Source of the DNA: Legionella taurinensis
Lineage (GTDB): Bacteria; Pseudomonadota; Gammaproteobacteria; Legionellales; Legionellaceae
DNA length: 64,000 nucleotides
Assembly: GCF_900452865.1 (NCBI RefSeq)
Contig: NZ_UGOZ01000001.1
Coordinates: 1,550,001-1,614,000, forward strand
Direction of reading: 5' to 3'
Position numbers and translations under genes: made by a program
Shown here: positions 35,187-43,117 of the stretch, one piece after another
Layout of the letters: each line of letters opens with the position of its first letter
Numbering within the stretch: position 1 is the first letter of the stretch
Notes under the pieces: model-generated
Seen by the model: the letters and a program-made list of their open reading frames with translations, nothing else
Database searches by the model: none
Told to the model about the DNA's origin: nothing

Positions 35187-35801
35187 TTAACTGTTGCCTT
35201 TCAAGGTATCCTTTTTAAACTTAATTTGCAATTGTGGAGGCAACTGTTTAATCACAAATTGCGGAGCAGCATCCAGGCTGCCTTCGGAAGGCACGAAACC
35301 ATAATGGTTGGGGCACATGTAATTGATTTTTCCTTCCTGGCTGACTTTGTAAAACACATAACGGTAATCGCAATAATCCATCTTTTTAAAGGTGGCCACC
35401 TGTAAAATGGGGGTATTGGGCATGCGATCACTTAAAAAGTGAGCATTGACCCAGATGTTAACCAGTAATAACAGGGCGCCGGTTACAAAACAGGCAAAAA
35501 ACAGACTGGTTGCGTAACGTAAAACTTTTCTGGCGCTTTCTTTAATCGAGGCGGCTACCAGATAAATGGATGAAATGAGTAAAACAAGCAGATTGACTGT
35601 GTAAATGGCCGCTTGTTTGTAATCAAAATAGCTGCCAAGAATTTCTCCCCTTGCCGTCTGATAATGCAGGATTGTAGCAATCAGACTCAACCACAAGGCT
35701 GCAAGAAGCGAATTGCGGTGTTGAGTCGTTAAGCCGATAACTAAAAGCATCAGCGTAAAAAAAGGAAAAATGAACTGCAAATAATCACTAAAGTAGTACA
35801 T
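35187..35801 (-). CDS. lssZ: LssZ-like inner-membrane protein
   Basis: A 204-residue protein with four hydrophobic segments (about residues 7-25, 30-47, 62-83, 93-115) followed by a roughly 90-residue soluble domain with a cysteine-containing pattern (MDYCDYRYVFYK and INYMCPNHYGFVP) and a basic C-terminus. I assign it to LssZ from memory of the Legionella lss locus and from its place between LssY and the YkuD gene; it has no known enzymatic motif. Spacing of 99 bases from lssY suggests the same transcript. Confidence 0.65.
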   Translation of the reverse strand: MYYFSDYLQFIFPFFTLMLLVIGLTTQHRNSLLAALWLSLIATILHYQTARGEILGSYFDYKQAAIYTVNLLVLLISSIYLVAASIKESARKVLRYATSLFFACFVTGALLLLVNIWVNAHFLSDRMPNTPILQVATFKKMDYCDYRYVFYKVSQEGKINYMCPNHYGFVPSEGSLDAAPQFVIKQLPPQLQIKFKKDTLKGNS

Positions 35802-35900
35802 GTGGCCAGCCCTTTGTAATTAAATTGAGTGTATCTAGTGTATCGCAACGGGCGGATGTTGTCGTTAGTAAATCCCGAAATTAACGGCGGTTTTCTTTAA

Positions 35901-38024
35901 TTAATAACGGGCTTGAAAACGCAGAAAGTCATCGGTTACGGCCGGCGACAGCGGGTGTTCATAATAAGGTATAACTGTGAAATTAAACAGCTCGCTCGGT
36001 GCAAGTTCCTTGATGAGCAACAACGTGGGATCGACATCGATAAGCAACTTTTTCGATGGGTTCACCGGTAGGGCGATTTCCCGCTGCAGGTATTGGGACA
36101 AGGCCATGCGAACGTAGTAAAGTGCCGGGTGATGGGGCGTTTTAGTTTCGGTTGCCATCAGCTTTTTGGACAGCGCTTTAGAATGGACGCTGCCAATCCA
36201 GATGGGCTGACGGTAGTGCTTTAAATGGTAATTGGAACGCCAAAGCCGTAACACCAGGCTGGGACCGCCGTCTTTGGGATCGTAGGTCATGATCAAGACC
36301 GGTTTTCTGTTCTGGTATAACTGCGCCATCAAGGGCATTTCCGCATAGGAAGAATGGCCATTCAAGCGCTTAAGCAGGGAGCGGTAGAGCGATTCATTCT
36401 GTTTACGCCAGCCAAAGGCGCTGAGCGACGATTCTATGCGGCTTACGGTGCCTGCATACTGCAGGTTAAAGTAACTGACTGGATGCCCCAGCCGGTTCAC
36501 GCGATAAATCGGTAGAAGCGGTTTGGATTGATTCCACCAGAGCTGGTCGGTGAAAACATATTGCGCGAAATAAGGCTGATGGCCGCGCAGCTCCTGATTG
36601 TAATTCATCAAACCGCTTAAAGCGGAGCCCACGAGTAGCAGCAGGGCTAAACTGGAGGCCAGGTGAGATGAATAGGCGACCGATGCGGGGCTACGACGAT
36701 AAAACAACCAATGCAGCACGCTTAAGCTAAGTCCCGCAAGGTAAGCCCCGAGGATATCGGTAAACCAGTGATCACCGAGGTATAAATTGGCAAAACCGGC
36801 GACGAGCAAGGCCAGATTAAAAATTAAATTGATCGTAGGCTTGATGCGGCTATTGCCATACTGACCGATGTAATACAGGAGCGCAGAAAAAATGGCCGTG
36901 GCATAGGTTAACTGAATGGCGGGGTAAGAGTGGCCGGGTTTCACTTCCAGCAATCCGCTGGGCCGTTGGGTAGGAATAAGCCAATGGGTCAGTAACAGCA
37001 ACACGGTGGTACTGAGCAGCAGGCTTACAAAGAAGGCCAGCGTGCGCCAGTCGCGGTAATAAGCCGTGATGAAAACAATGGACGCTGTCAGGGTGATTAG
37101 CGTGAGAGGACTGCACAGTTGAGCTGAGACGATAAAAAAACTGTCGAAAGACGCAGTCCGTATGCTTTGTAAAAGCAAATGAACCGGTTGGTTGACACCG
37201 GTGACCCAGCCATGATGCAGTGCCAGAATGGTGACCAACCAGAAGCTTAAAAAACAAACAAGGAACAACAGAACCAGGCCGGCTGTCGCGTAATGGTTGG
37301 TTTCTTCGGCGGGGGTAATGAATTGAAAAAAACGCGCTAAATGGGGATGACAGGCTGACCAGGCCCAGAAATCATGAAGGTGTGTTTTAAGAAAACGATT
37401 TAAGCGAATGATCAACCATTTCACCAGTACACTGGCAAGCCAGATAACCCCAAGCACTATCAATACAAAGACAAACAGTTTGGTCGCGCTTTCCGGTGCC
37501 AGTTCATTGCTGGCTGCACCAATCAGAATGCCCGGGAGCACATACAGAATAGACCAGGCAATGGCCGAAATGACATTGGCAATGTAAAAACGCAGGTGAC
37601 TCATGTGCATCATCCCGGCAATAACCGGGATTATCGAGCGCAGGGGGCCTACAAATCGACCAATCAAAACACTTTTGCCGCCATGGCGGGTAAAGAAATC
37701 CTTGCCGTAGGTCAACCACTGCGGGTAGCGGCTGAACGGCCAGATGGTGCCGAGCTTGTCGCTGAAGGTGTAACCAAGCATGTAGCTGGCGCTGTCGCCC
37801 GCCACCGCGCCAAGCATGGCTGCCAGCAGGGTTAAATCAATGCGCATCACCCCGGAGCCCGCGAGAATGCCGATCGCGGTCATGGTCACTGAACCGGGGA
37901 TGACGCTGCCGATAATGGCTAACGATTCGGTAAATGAAATCAAAAATGTAAAAATCAAAGCCCAGTGCGGATGCGCATGGAGCCAGGCGGTAACCGGTTG
38001 TATGTACTCAGCAAATAAAGTCAT
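35901..38024 (-). CDS. lssY: LssY: DedA - PAP2-like - LssY_C fusion membrane protein
   Basis: Three-part inner-membrane protein of 707 residues. Residues 1-200 form a DedA domain with [22 protein letters not shown] and the signature [17 protein letters not shown]; residues about 225-450 a PAP2-like six-helix domain; residues about 480-707 the LssY_C domain ([35 protein letters not shown]). DedA proteins flip undecaprenyl phosphate or phospholipids and PAP2 enzymes dephosphorylate lipid carriers, so a role in lipid-carrier handling is likely. The PAP2 site looks degenerate: SYPAIQ stands where SFPSGH is expected (Gln371 for His), and the lysine and arginine of motifs 1 and 3 are also missing, although HWFTD keeps its His and Asp. 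Overlaps lipB by 4 bases. Confidence 0.85.
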   Translation of the reverse strand: MTLFAEYIQPVTAWLHAHPHWALIFTFLISFTESLAIIGSVIPGSVTMTAIGILAGSGVMRIDLTLLAAMLGAVAGDSASYMLGYTFSDKLGTIWPFSRYPQWLTYGKDFFTRHGGKSVLIGRFVGPLRSIIPVIAGMMHMSHLRFYIANVISAIAWSILYVLPGILIGAASNELAPESATKLFVFVLIVLGVIWLASVLVKWLIIRLNRFLKTHLHDFWAWSACHPHLARFFQFITPAEETNHYATAGLVLLFLVCFLSFWLVTILALHHGWVTGVNQPVHLLLQSIRTASFDSFFIVSAQLCSPLTLITLTASIVFITAYYRDWRTLAFFVSLLLSTTVLLLLTHWLIPTQRPSGLLEVKPGHSYPAIQLTYATAIFSALLYYIGQYGNSRIKPTINLIFNLALLVAGFANLYLGDHWFTDILGAYLAGLSLSVLHWLFYRRSPASVAYSSHLASSLALLLLVGSALSGLMNYNQELRGHQPYFAQYVFTDQLWWNQSKPLLPIYRVNRLGHPVSYFNLQYAGTVSRIESSLSAFGWRKQNESLYRSLLKRLNGHSSYAEMPLMAQLYQNRKPVLIMTYDPKDGGPSLVLRLWRSNYHLKHYRQPIWIGSVHSKALSKKLMATETKTPHHPALYYVRMALSQYLQREIALPVNPSKKLLIDVDPTLLLIKELAPSELFNFTVIPYYEHPLSPAVTDDFLRFQARY

Positions 38025-38635
38025 AGTCCGTGCTTTTCAAATTGCCTGAGAAAGAGGTGTTTAAATTTCTCGGCGGTCTCAGCGACCGTGGGATAAATAG
38101 AATAATCGCTTACCTGGGTCATTTCCAATTGGGAAAAACCACAGGGATTAATGGCCTTAAACGGCGCCAGATCCATCGCGACATTTAAAGCAATCCCATG
38201 GTAAGTGCAGCCATTTTTGACCCTTAAGCCAATGGATGCAATTTTTTTATTATCGACATACACACCCGGGGCGCCGCATCGCGTTTCCGCTGAAATACCG
38301 TATTCCTGCAATACGGCGATGAGTATGGTTTCAAGGTGGCACACCAGCGTACGGATACCCAGATTACGGCGGCGGATATCCATCAGCACGTAAGCCACCA
38401 GTTGCCCAGGACCATGATAGGTTACCTGACCGCCGCGGTCCGATTGGACAATGGGAATGGCATTGCGGTTAAGGACATGTTCCGCTTTACCAGCCTGGCC
38501 CTGGGTATAAACAGGAGGATGCTCCAGCAGCCACAGTTCATCCGCTGTGGCTTCAGTGCGCGAGAGCGTAAACTGTTTCATCTGTTCCCATGTTTCAAGG
38601 TAGGGCTGTTGTCCCAGGTGGCGGCTGATGATCAT
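38021..38635 (-). CDS. lipB: Octanoyl-[acyl-carrier-protein]:protein N-octanoyltransferase
   Basis: Moves octanoate from ACP onto lipoyl domains, the first step of lipoate synthesis. The 204-residue protein has the signature [21 protein letters not shown], the catalytic lysine in [10 protein letters not shown] and the catalytic cysteine in [12 protein letters not shown], all typical of LipB. It starts directly after ybeD (adjacent stop and start) and overlaps lssY. In many relatives lipA follows; here lssY takes that place. Confidence 0.96.
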   Translation of the reverse strand: MIISRHLGQQPYLETWEQMKQFTLSRTEATADELWLLEHPPVYTQGQAGKAEHVLNRNAIPIVQSDRGGQVTYHGPGQLVAYVLMDIRRRNLGIRTLVCHLETILIAVLQEYGISAETRCGAPGVYVDNKKIASIGLRVKNGCTYHGIALNVAMDLAPFKAINPCGFSQLEMTQVSDYSIYPTVAETAEKFKHLFLRQFEKHGL

Positions 38636-38902
38636 TTAAAGCACCATTTTTATGGAAGGATGGCTGCTTAATTCCTGGTAGAGTGCATCCAGCGAGGCTT
38701 GATCAAGCACATACACTGTGGCGGTAATGGACAAATAATTACCCTCCTTGCTGTCCTTGCAAACAATGGCCTGTTCTTCCGTTTCCGGGAAGTGCCGGGT
38801 GACGATGGTGGTGATTTCTTCGCTGAAAGTCAGTGAATTCAAACCAATAATTTTAATTGGAAATTGACAGGGGAACTGCATGAAGGTTTTTTTGTCAGTC
38901 AT
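38636..38902 (-). CDS. ybeD: DUF493/YbeD family protein
   Basis: Small 88-residue ACT-like regulatory domain protein of the YbeD family, found beside lipB in many gammaproteobacteria. FPCQFPIKIIGLNS at the N-terminus, then CKDSKEGNYLSITATVYV and LDALYQELSSHPSIKMVL fit the family well. The function is not established. The start overlaps the end of the aminotransferase gene by 8 bases. Confidence 0.92.
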   Translation of the reverse strand: MTDKKTFMQFPCQFPIKIIGLNSLTFSEEITTIVTRHFPETEEQAIVCKDSKEGNYLSITATVYVLDQASLDALYQELSSHPSIKMVL

Positions 38903-39746
38903 AAGCTTTTCCAGTCAGTTGTTGATAGCGCTCGTGGAGCTGCCGCCAACAGGGGCCTCCCACGCCGTTTCCTATTACTGTCTCGTCGATGCGGGTAACA
39001 GGATAAAGTTCTTTGGTTGTACTGGTTATCCAGACTTCCCGGGCATTGAGAACGGTTTGCACCGGCAAGGGTTCTTCGCTGAAGACGATATCCGTTTTAC
39101 GGAGTAAGTCCAGGCATATTTCACGGGTGATGCCAGGCAAACAAGAGTGATTGAGGGGCGGCGTTTTGACCTGCCCCTCGCGATCAACAATAAACAGATT
39201 GCTGGCGCTGCCTTCAGTAACGAAGCCATCCCGAATCAACAGGGCGGTATGATAACCATGAGACACGGCATCGTCATTCACCAGGATATTACCCAACAGC
39301 GACGTGGTTTTTATATCGCAGCGCTGCCAGCGGATATCTTCCACCAGTTTTGCTTGCAGGCCTTTCTGTTGCTCTGCGAACACAGGGTAAGGCGTGTGAA
39401 GGGTAAAGGCAATGACGCTCGGTGCAAGCCCCGCAGGGATATCGTGCTTACGCACCCCCTGGTTGCCTCGGGTGATTTGCAGATAGAGTTGCAGGTCGCC
39501 GCCGCCATTTTGGCGGATGAGTTCCTGAAAAAGGGCGACCCAGTCGCAGGGTGGATTGGGGATGCGGGCCTTGGCAAGGCTTGACTCAAGACGCAGCAGG
39601 TGTTTTTCCAGCGCAAAAGGCCGGCTACCGTAAACAGGGATGACTTCATACACGGCATCGCCAAACAGAAAACCGCGGTCAAACACCGAAATGCTGGCCT
39701 CATGCGCGAGGCAATATTGGCCATTAACATACACTACGCCTGGCAT
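38895..39746 (-). CDS. dat: D-amino-acid aminotransferase (class IV)
   Basis: PLP enzyme of fold type IV, 283 residues, probably exchanging amino groups between D-alanine and D-glutamate. Seen: VYVNGQYCLAHEASISVFDRGFLFGDAVYE at the start (in two overlapping pieces with the aromatic and Arg-Gly-Phe loop), the PLP lysine in DIKTTSLLGN, and EGSASNLFIV with PLP-phosphate contacts. RGFLFGDAVYE and the length favour D-amino-acid aminotransferase over branched-chain aminotransferase or ADC lyase, though these are close relatives. It lies 9 bases after dacA, whose product releases D-alanine, which would supply its substrate. Confidence 0.85.
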   Translation of the reverse strand: MPGVVYVNGQYCLAHEASISVFDRGFLFGDAVYEVIPVYGSRPFALEKHLLRLESSLAKARIPNPPCDWVALFQELIRQNGGGDLQLYLQITRGNQGVRKHDIPAGLAPSVIAFTLHTPYPVFAEQQKGLQAKLVEDIRWQRCDIKTTSLLGNILVNDDAVSHGYHTALLIRDGFVTEGSASNLFIVDREGQVKTPPLNHSCLPGITREICLDLLRKTDIVFSEEPLPVQTVLNAREVWITSTTKELYPVTRIDETVIGNGVGGPCWRQLHERYQQLTGKAYD

Positions 39747-39755
39747 CGTCGAATC

Positions 39756-40961
39756 CTAGCCGAACCAGCGTTTGAACGCCAGGCGAACGGAATCTTTGCT
39801 GCGCTTGAAGAAGCCGCCGGATTCAACGGAATTCAACGCGTACAGGGGATGGGTATCGATGACCTTGTCATCGAACTTAATAATCATTTCCCCGATTTTG
39901 TCGCCTTTTTTAACCGGTGCGATCAGGGTGGAAGGGACTTTGGTCGTGATGCTTAAGCGCTGATACTGGCCGTTGGGAATGGTAACGAATTTGTTTTGCA
40001 ATACACCGATTGCCAGGGTATTGTCTTCCCCTTTGTAAACGGGCATTTCCGTAATGGTTTTCCCGGCTTTGTACAATTCGTGGGTTTCAAAGAAACGGAA
40101 GCCGTAATTCAACAGGCGTTCGCTGTCGTCAGCCCGTACGGAATCATTCGGCGCGCCAAGCACTACCGACAGTAGACGCATGGTGTCGCGTTTAGCAGAC
40201 GCCACCAGGCAGAAACCGGCATCGTTGGTATGGCCGGTTTTTAAGCCGTCAACCTGGCTGTCGCGCCATAAGAGGCGGTTGCGATTAGGTTGGCGAATGC
40301 CATTGTAGGTATACCATTTTTGCTTATACCAGTGGTAATACTGGGGAAAGTCATTGATCAGCGCTCGGCCTAAAATTGCCAGGTCCTTTGCGGTGGTGTA
40401 AAGGCGCTCGTCAGGCAGGCCGGTACTGTCCGTAAAGTGGCTGTCTTTCATGCCCAGATTTTGTGCCTGCTGGTTCATGATGTCCGCAAACCCAGGTTCG
40501 CTGCCGCCAAGGTGCTCGGCCATGGCAACACAGGCGTCGTTACCAGAGTCGACAATGATTCCTTTTAACAAATCTTCGATGGCTACCTGTTGCCCTTCTT
40601 TCACAAACATGCGTGAACCGGCTGTTTTCCAGGCATCGCGGCTAATCCTCACATTGTCAGTCAGGTGAATCTGGCCATTGTTTAAGGCATTGGAAATAAC
40701 ATACAGCGTCATCATCTTGGTCAGGCTGGCTGGCGGCAATTTAAGGTCGCTGTTTTTCTCGGCGATAATTTTACCGCTGTCGACATCGATGAGAATAAAG
40801 GCTTTGGCATTCACCAGCGGCGGGGAGGGGGTAATTAACGGCTTGCTGTTCACCAGCATGGGCTTTGGTGAGGCGGTAGGCAATACCGAATCAGCGTACG
40901 TCACCGGAGCCAGCAGTGAGAGCAGCAGCATCATGCCTAAATAAAAACGCATTTGTTTCAT
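39756..40961 (-). CDS. dacA: D-alanyl-D-alanine carboxypeptidase (PBP5/6 type)
   Basis: Periplasmic low-molecular-weight penicillin-binding protein that removes the terminal D-alanine from peptidoglycan stem peptides. 401 residues with the start at the ATG at 40961: signal peptide FYLGMMLLLSLLAPVTYA, then the serine motif PPASLTKMM (Ser-x-x-Lys), VDSGNDAC (Ser-x-Asn) and DGLKTGHTNDAG (Lys-Thr-Gly), with a PBP5-type C-terminal beta domain. The final KRSKDSVRLAFKRWFG is a probable amphipathic membrane anchor. A TTG start 15 bases upstream is less likely. First gene of dacA-dat-ybeD-lipB-lssY. Confidence 0.95.
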   Translation of the reverse strand: MKQMRFYLGMMLLLSLLAPVTYADSVLPTASPKPMLVNSKPLITPSPPLVNAKAFILIDVDSGKIIAEKNSDLKLPPASLTKMMTLYVISNALNNGQIHLTDNVRISRDAWKTAGSRMFVKEGQQVAIEDLLKGIIVDSGNDACVAMAEHLGGSEPGFADIMNQQAQNLGMKDSHFTDSTGLPDERLYTTAKDLAILGRALINDFPQYYHWYKQKWYTYNGIRQPNRNRLLWRDSQVDGLKTGHTNDAGFCLVASAKRDTMRLLSVVLGAPNDSVRADDSERLLNYGFRFFETHELYKAGKTITEMPVYKGEDNTLAIGVLQNKFVTIPNGQYQRLSITTKVPSTLIAPVKKGDKIGEMIIKFDDKVIDTHPLYALNSVESGGFFKRSKDSVRLAFKRWFG

Positions 40962-40992
40962 GTTTATTATTCTCAATATTACAAAATCGCTA

Positions 40993-41020
40993 ATCTTAAC
41001 ATGCCTGTTTAAGCAACCAA
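40993..41020 (-). promoter_or_regulatory. Candidate promoter of dacA operon
   Basis: On the minus strand TTGGTT, a 16-base spacer and TAAGAT, about 30 bases before the dacA ATG, within the 134-base gap to the divergent rlpA. Hexamers are fair. Confidence 0.4.
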
Positions 41021-41095
41021 AGACCTCTGGAGTATTTTAATCGCGGGCGGCATTGTATATATTAATGCGAAAAATAAGAAAAATTAGGTAAGGTC

Positions 41096-41899
41096 ATGCG
41101 GTTTTTATGTTTATTTCTGATTCTGGTGTTATGCAGTTGCGCTCAACACTCGCAGGTCAATCAGCCCGGCAGTCATCCCTCAGCCCGGTCAAATGCTCCG
41201 AAGCACTTTAGTCCAACGCAACAGGATGGCGCCCCCAAAGGACCGCTGCCTAAGACGTTTCAGAAAGTCAAACCGGCCAATGAGCCTTTAAGCCGTTACG
41301 GTAACCCCGATTCCTATGCCGTCAATGGCAGAAAATACGAAGTGATGCGATCGGCGAGCGGGTATAAAACCCGCGGCATGGCATCGTGGTATGGGACAAA
41401 ATTTCATAGCCGCAGGACATCCAGCGGCGATGATTACGACATGTATGCCATGACCGCTGCACATAAAACCTTGCCCTTGCCATCCTATGTGCGTGTTAGA
41501 AATTTAAGTAATGGGCGCGAAGCGATTGTAAAAGTCAATGATCGAGGCCCCTTTCATGCCGATCGAGTGATTGATTTATCCTATGCGGCCGCTACCAAAT
41601 TGGGCTTATTGCCCAAAGGAACGGCACCGGTTGAAATTGAGGCACTGACAGTCAAATCACCCGCTGGTCAACATGTGGCTTACTATTATGTTCAGGCGGG
41701 CGCGTTTAACTCGCAGGATTTGGCCAACGCCCTGCGCCAAAAGCTCGCTAAACTGACGCCCTCGCCGGTCTTTATAGAAAATTATCAGCACCGGTATATC
41801 GTCAGAGTCGGGCCGTTTGCCAACAAAGCCATGACCGAAAGCCTGAAAATGCGCCTTGCCGCCAATGGTGTGAAAGGATCGTTTTCCCTGTTGCAATAG
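41096..41899 (+). CDS. rlpA: Septal ring lytic transglycosylase RlpA, lipoprotein
   Basis: Outer-membrane lipoprotein cleaving glycan strands stripped of stem peptides at the division site. 267 residues: lipoprotein signal with lipobox LCSC (Cys15 modified), a disordered Pro/Ser-rich region, the double-psi beta-barrel with GMASWYGTKFHSRRTSSGDDYDMYAMTAAH in parts (residues about 95-130) and VKVNDRGPFHADRVIDLSYAAA carrying the catalytic Asp, then a C-terminal SPOR domain (about 190-267; YYYVQAGAF, YIVRVGPFANK). Complete. It is divergent from dacA, keeping the common rlpA-dacA neighbourhood but inverted. Confidence 0.95.
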   Translation: MRFLCLFLILVLCSCAQHSQVNQPGSHPSARSNAPKHFSPTQQDGAPKGPLPKTFQKVKPANEPLSRYGNPDSYAVNGRKYEVMRSASGYKTRGMASWYGTKFHSRRTSSGDDYDMYAMTAAHKTLPLPSYVRVRNLSNGREAIVKVNDRGPFHADRVIDLSYAAATKLGLLPKGTAPVEIEALTVKSPAGQHVAYYYVQAGAFNSQDLANALRQKLAKLTPSPVFIENYQHRYIVRVGPFANKAMTESLKMRLAANGVKGSFSLLQ

Positions 41900-41917
41900 G
41901 CAGCGCGCAGCGAGTGA

Positions 41918-42634
41918 TTAATGCTGTACCGCGTCAATGATCACGCGGGTGCCCCGCATGCCATCGCCAGGGACATCAACAAATTCCTCATTGAGCCAGC
42001 GCGCATCCTCGGTGAACATCCTGACGCAGCCGTGACTGGCGCGATAACCGGGCACGGTTTCGCTGCCATGCAGCGCATAACCCCTGAAGAAGTGCATGCA
42101 GAAAGGCATTTCCGCACCGCCGTTATTGCCGTCCGCCCGTCTTGGAAAGGCAGTGGAGATGCAATCGATATCCTGTTTGCGGATAATTCGAAACGAACCG
42201 GTGGGGGTCGAACACCCGCCGATAACGCCTGAGCAATGATCGGTTCCTGAAGAAATCGGGCCCCACCAGAGTAATTCGCCATCCTCATCATACGCTGCCC
42301 AGGCCAGTTTATTCTGGCTGACGTAGATGGTTTTCTCGCCATCTGATTCAATGTAGCGTGGAAAAGGAGAGACATCATAGATGGTCAGGCGATCCAAATT
42401 TTTAGGAACGGCAATAATCATTCCGGGGCGCAGGTTCACGTTCATCCGATTGATGCGGCGGACGATGTCCTTGGCTTCAGGATTGGGAAAAAGCCTGCTC
42501 CAGTTTTCCCCTGCCTTCACCTTGATGCAAAAATAGTCCGGGTTGTTGCAAAGGGTTTCACCAAATCGCGTTTCTGACCAGATTGGTGATGTCCATGCCA
42601 GCAGCATTATTATTAGTACAGGTAATCTCTTCAT
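41918..42634 (-). CDS. L,D-transpeptidase (ErfK/YbiS/YcfS/YnhG type)
   Basis: Periplasmic YkuD-family transpeptidase making 3-3 peptidoglycan cross-links or attaching proteins to peptidoglycan. 238 residues from the ATG at 42634, preceded by GAGGTGA; an ATG 12 codons upstream is less likely. Signal peptide KRLPVLIIMLLAWTSPIWS, then a LysM-like segment (IKVKAGENWSRLFPNPE and NLRPGMIIAVPKN) and the catalytic domain with the complete site ALHGSETVPGYRASHGCVRM, holding His and the nucleophilic Cys. The LysM-plus-YkuD arrangement is like E. coli ErfK/YbiS. It faces rlpA tail to tail with an 18-base gap. Confidence 0.93.
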   Translation of the reverse strand: MKRLPVLIIMLLAWTSPIWSETRFGETLCNNPDYFCIKVKAGENWSRLFPNPEAKDIVRRINRMNVNLRPGMIIAVPKNLDRLTIYDVSPFPRYIESDGEKTIYVSQNKLAWAAYDEDGELLWWGPISSGTDHCSGVIGGCSTPTGSFRIIRKQDIDCISTAFPRRADGNNGGAEMPFCMHFFRGYALHGSETVPGYRASHGCVRMFTEDARWLNEEFVDVPGDGMRGTRVIIDAVQH

Positions 42635-42707
42635 AATGATCACCTCGATTTGTCTGTGCTTTGATGTCACGTAACGGCAAACAGGTTAAAAACTTTACAA
42701 AAAACCG

Positions 42708-43112
42708 CTAAAATTCGGGATTGTCCTTTTTTATCTGTTGCCAGGCCTCATGGATTTCAGCCAGCAGCAGGTTCCCTTGCGTCAGTAAGTCCACGCTGTT
42801 ATCAATGTTGGCTTTTAACAGAATTTGTTGCACGTAGTCATATAATTTGTCGAGATTACTCGCCAGTTCTCCGCCTTTTTCATGATTCAGACTGGTTTTA
42901 AGTCCCTCAATGATGCTGATGGCCTTGCCGATGTGCTCGCCTTTTTCACTGATTTGATTGCGCTGAATATTTCCCTGGGCGGTGGCAATGTGCGAGCGGG
43001 CGCCCTGCAGGAGCAAATCAATCAGTTGATGTGGCGAGGCCGATTCAATACGGGTTTGCAACTCGATGGACTTGTATTGATTAACTGCTTCAGTGTATGG
43101 ATTTTTCATCAT
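42708..43112 (-). CDS. fliS: Flagellar export chaperone FliS
   Basis: Cytoplasmic chaperone that binds the C-terminus of flagellin before export. 134 residues, helical, with the family opening NPYTEAVNQYKSIELQTRIESASPHQLIDLLLQGA in overlapping pieces and AISIIEGLKTSLNHEKGGELASNLDKLYDYV. It follows fliD by 5 bases and is the last gene of fliD-fliS. Either of two adjacent ATGs could start it. Confidence 0.95.
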   Translation of the reverse strand: MMKNPYTEAVNQYKSIELQTRIESASPHQLIDLLLQGARSHIATAQGNIQRNQISEKGEHIGKAISIIEGLKTSLNHEKGGELASNLDKLYDYVQQILLKANIDNSVDLLTQGNLLLAEIHEAWQQIKKDNPEF

Positions 43113-43117
43113 GGTCC

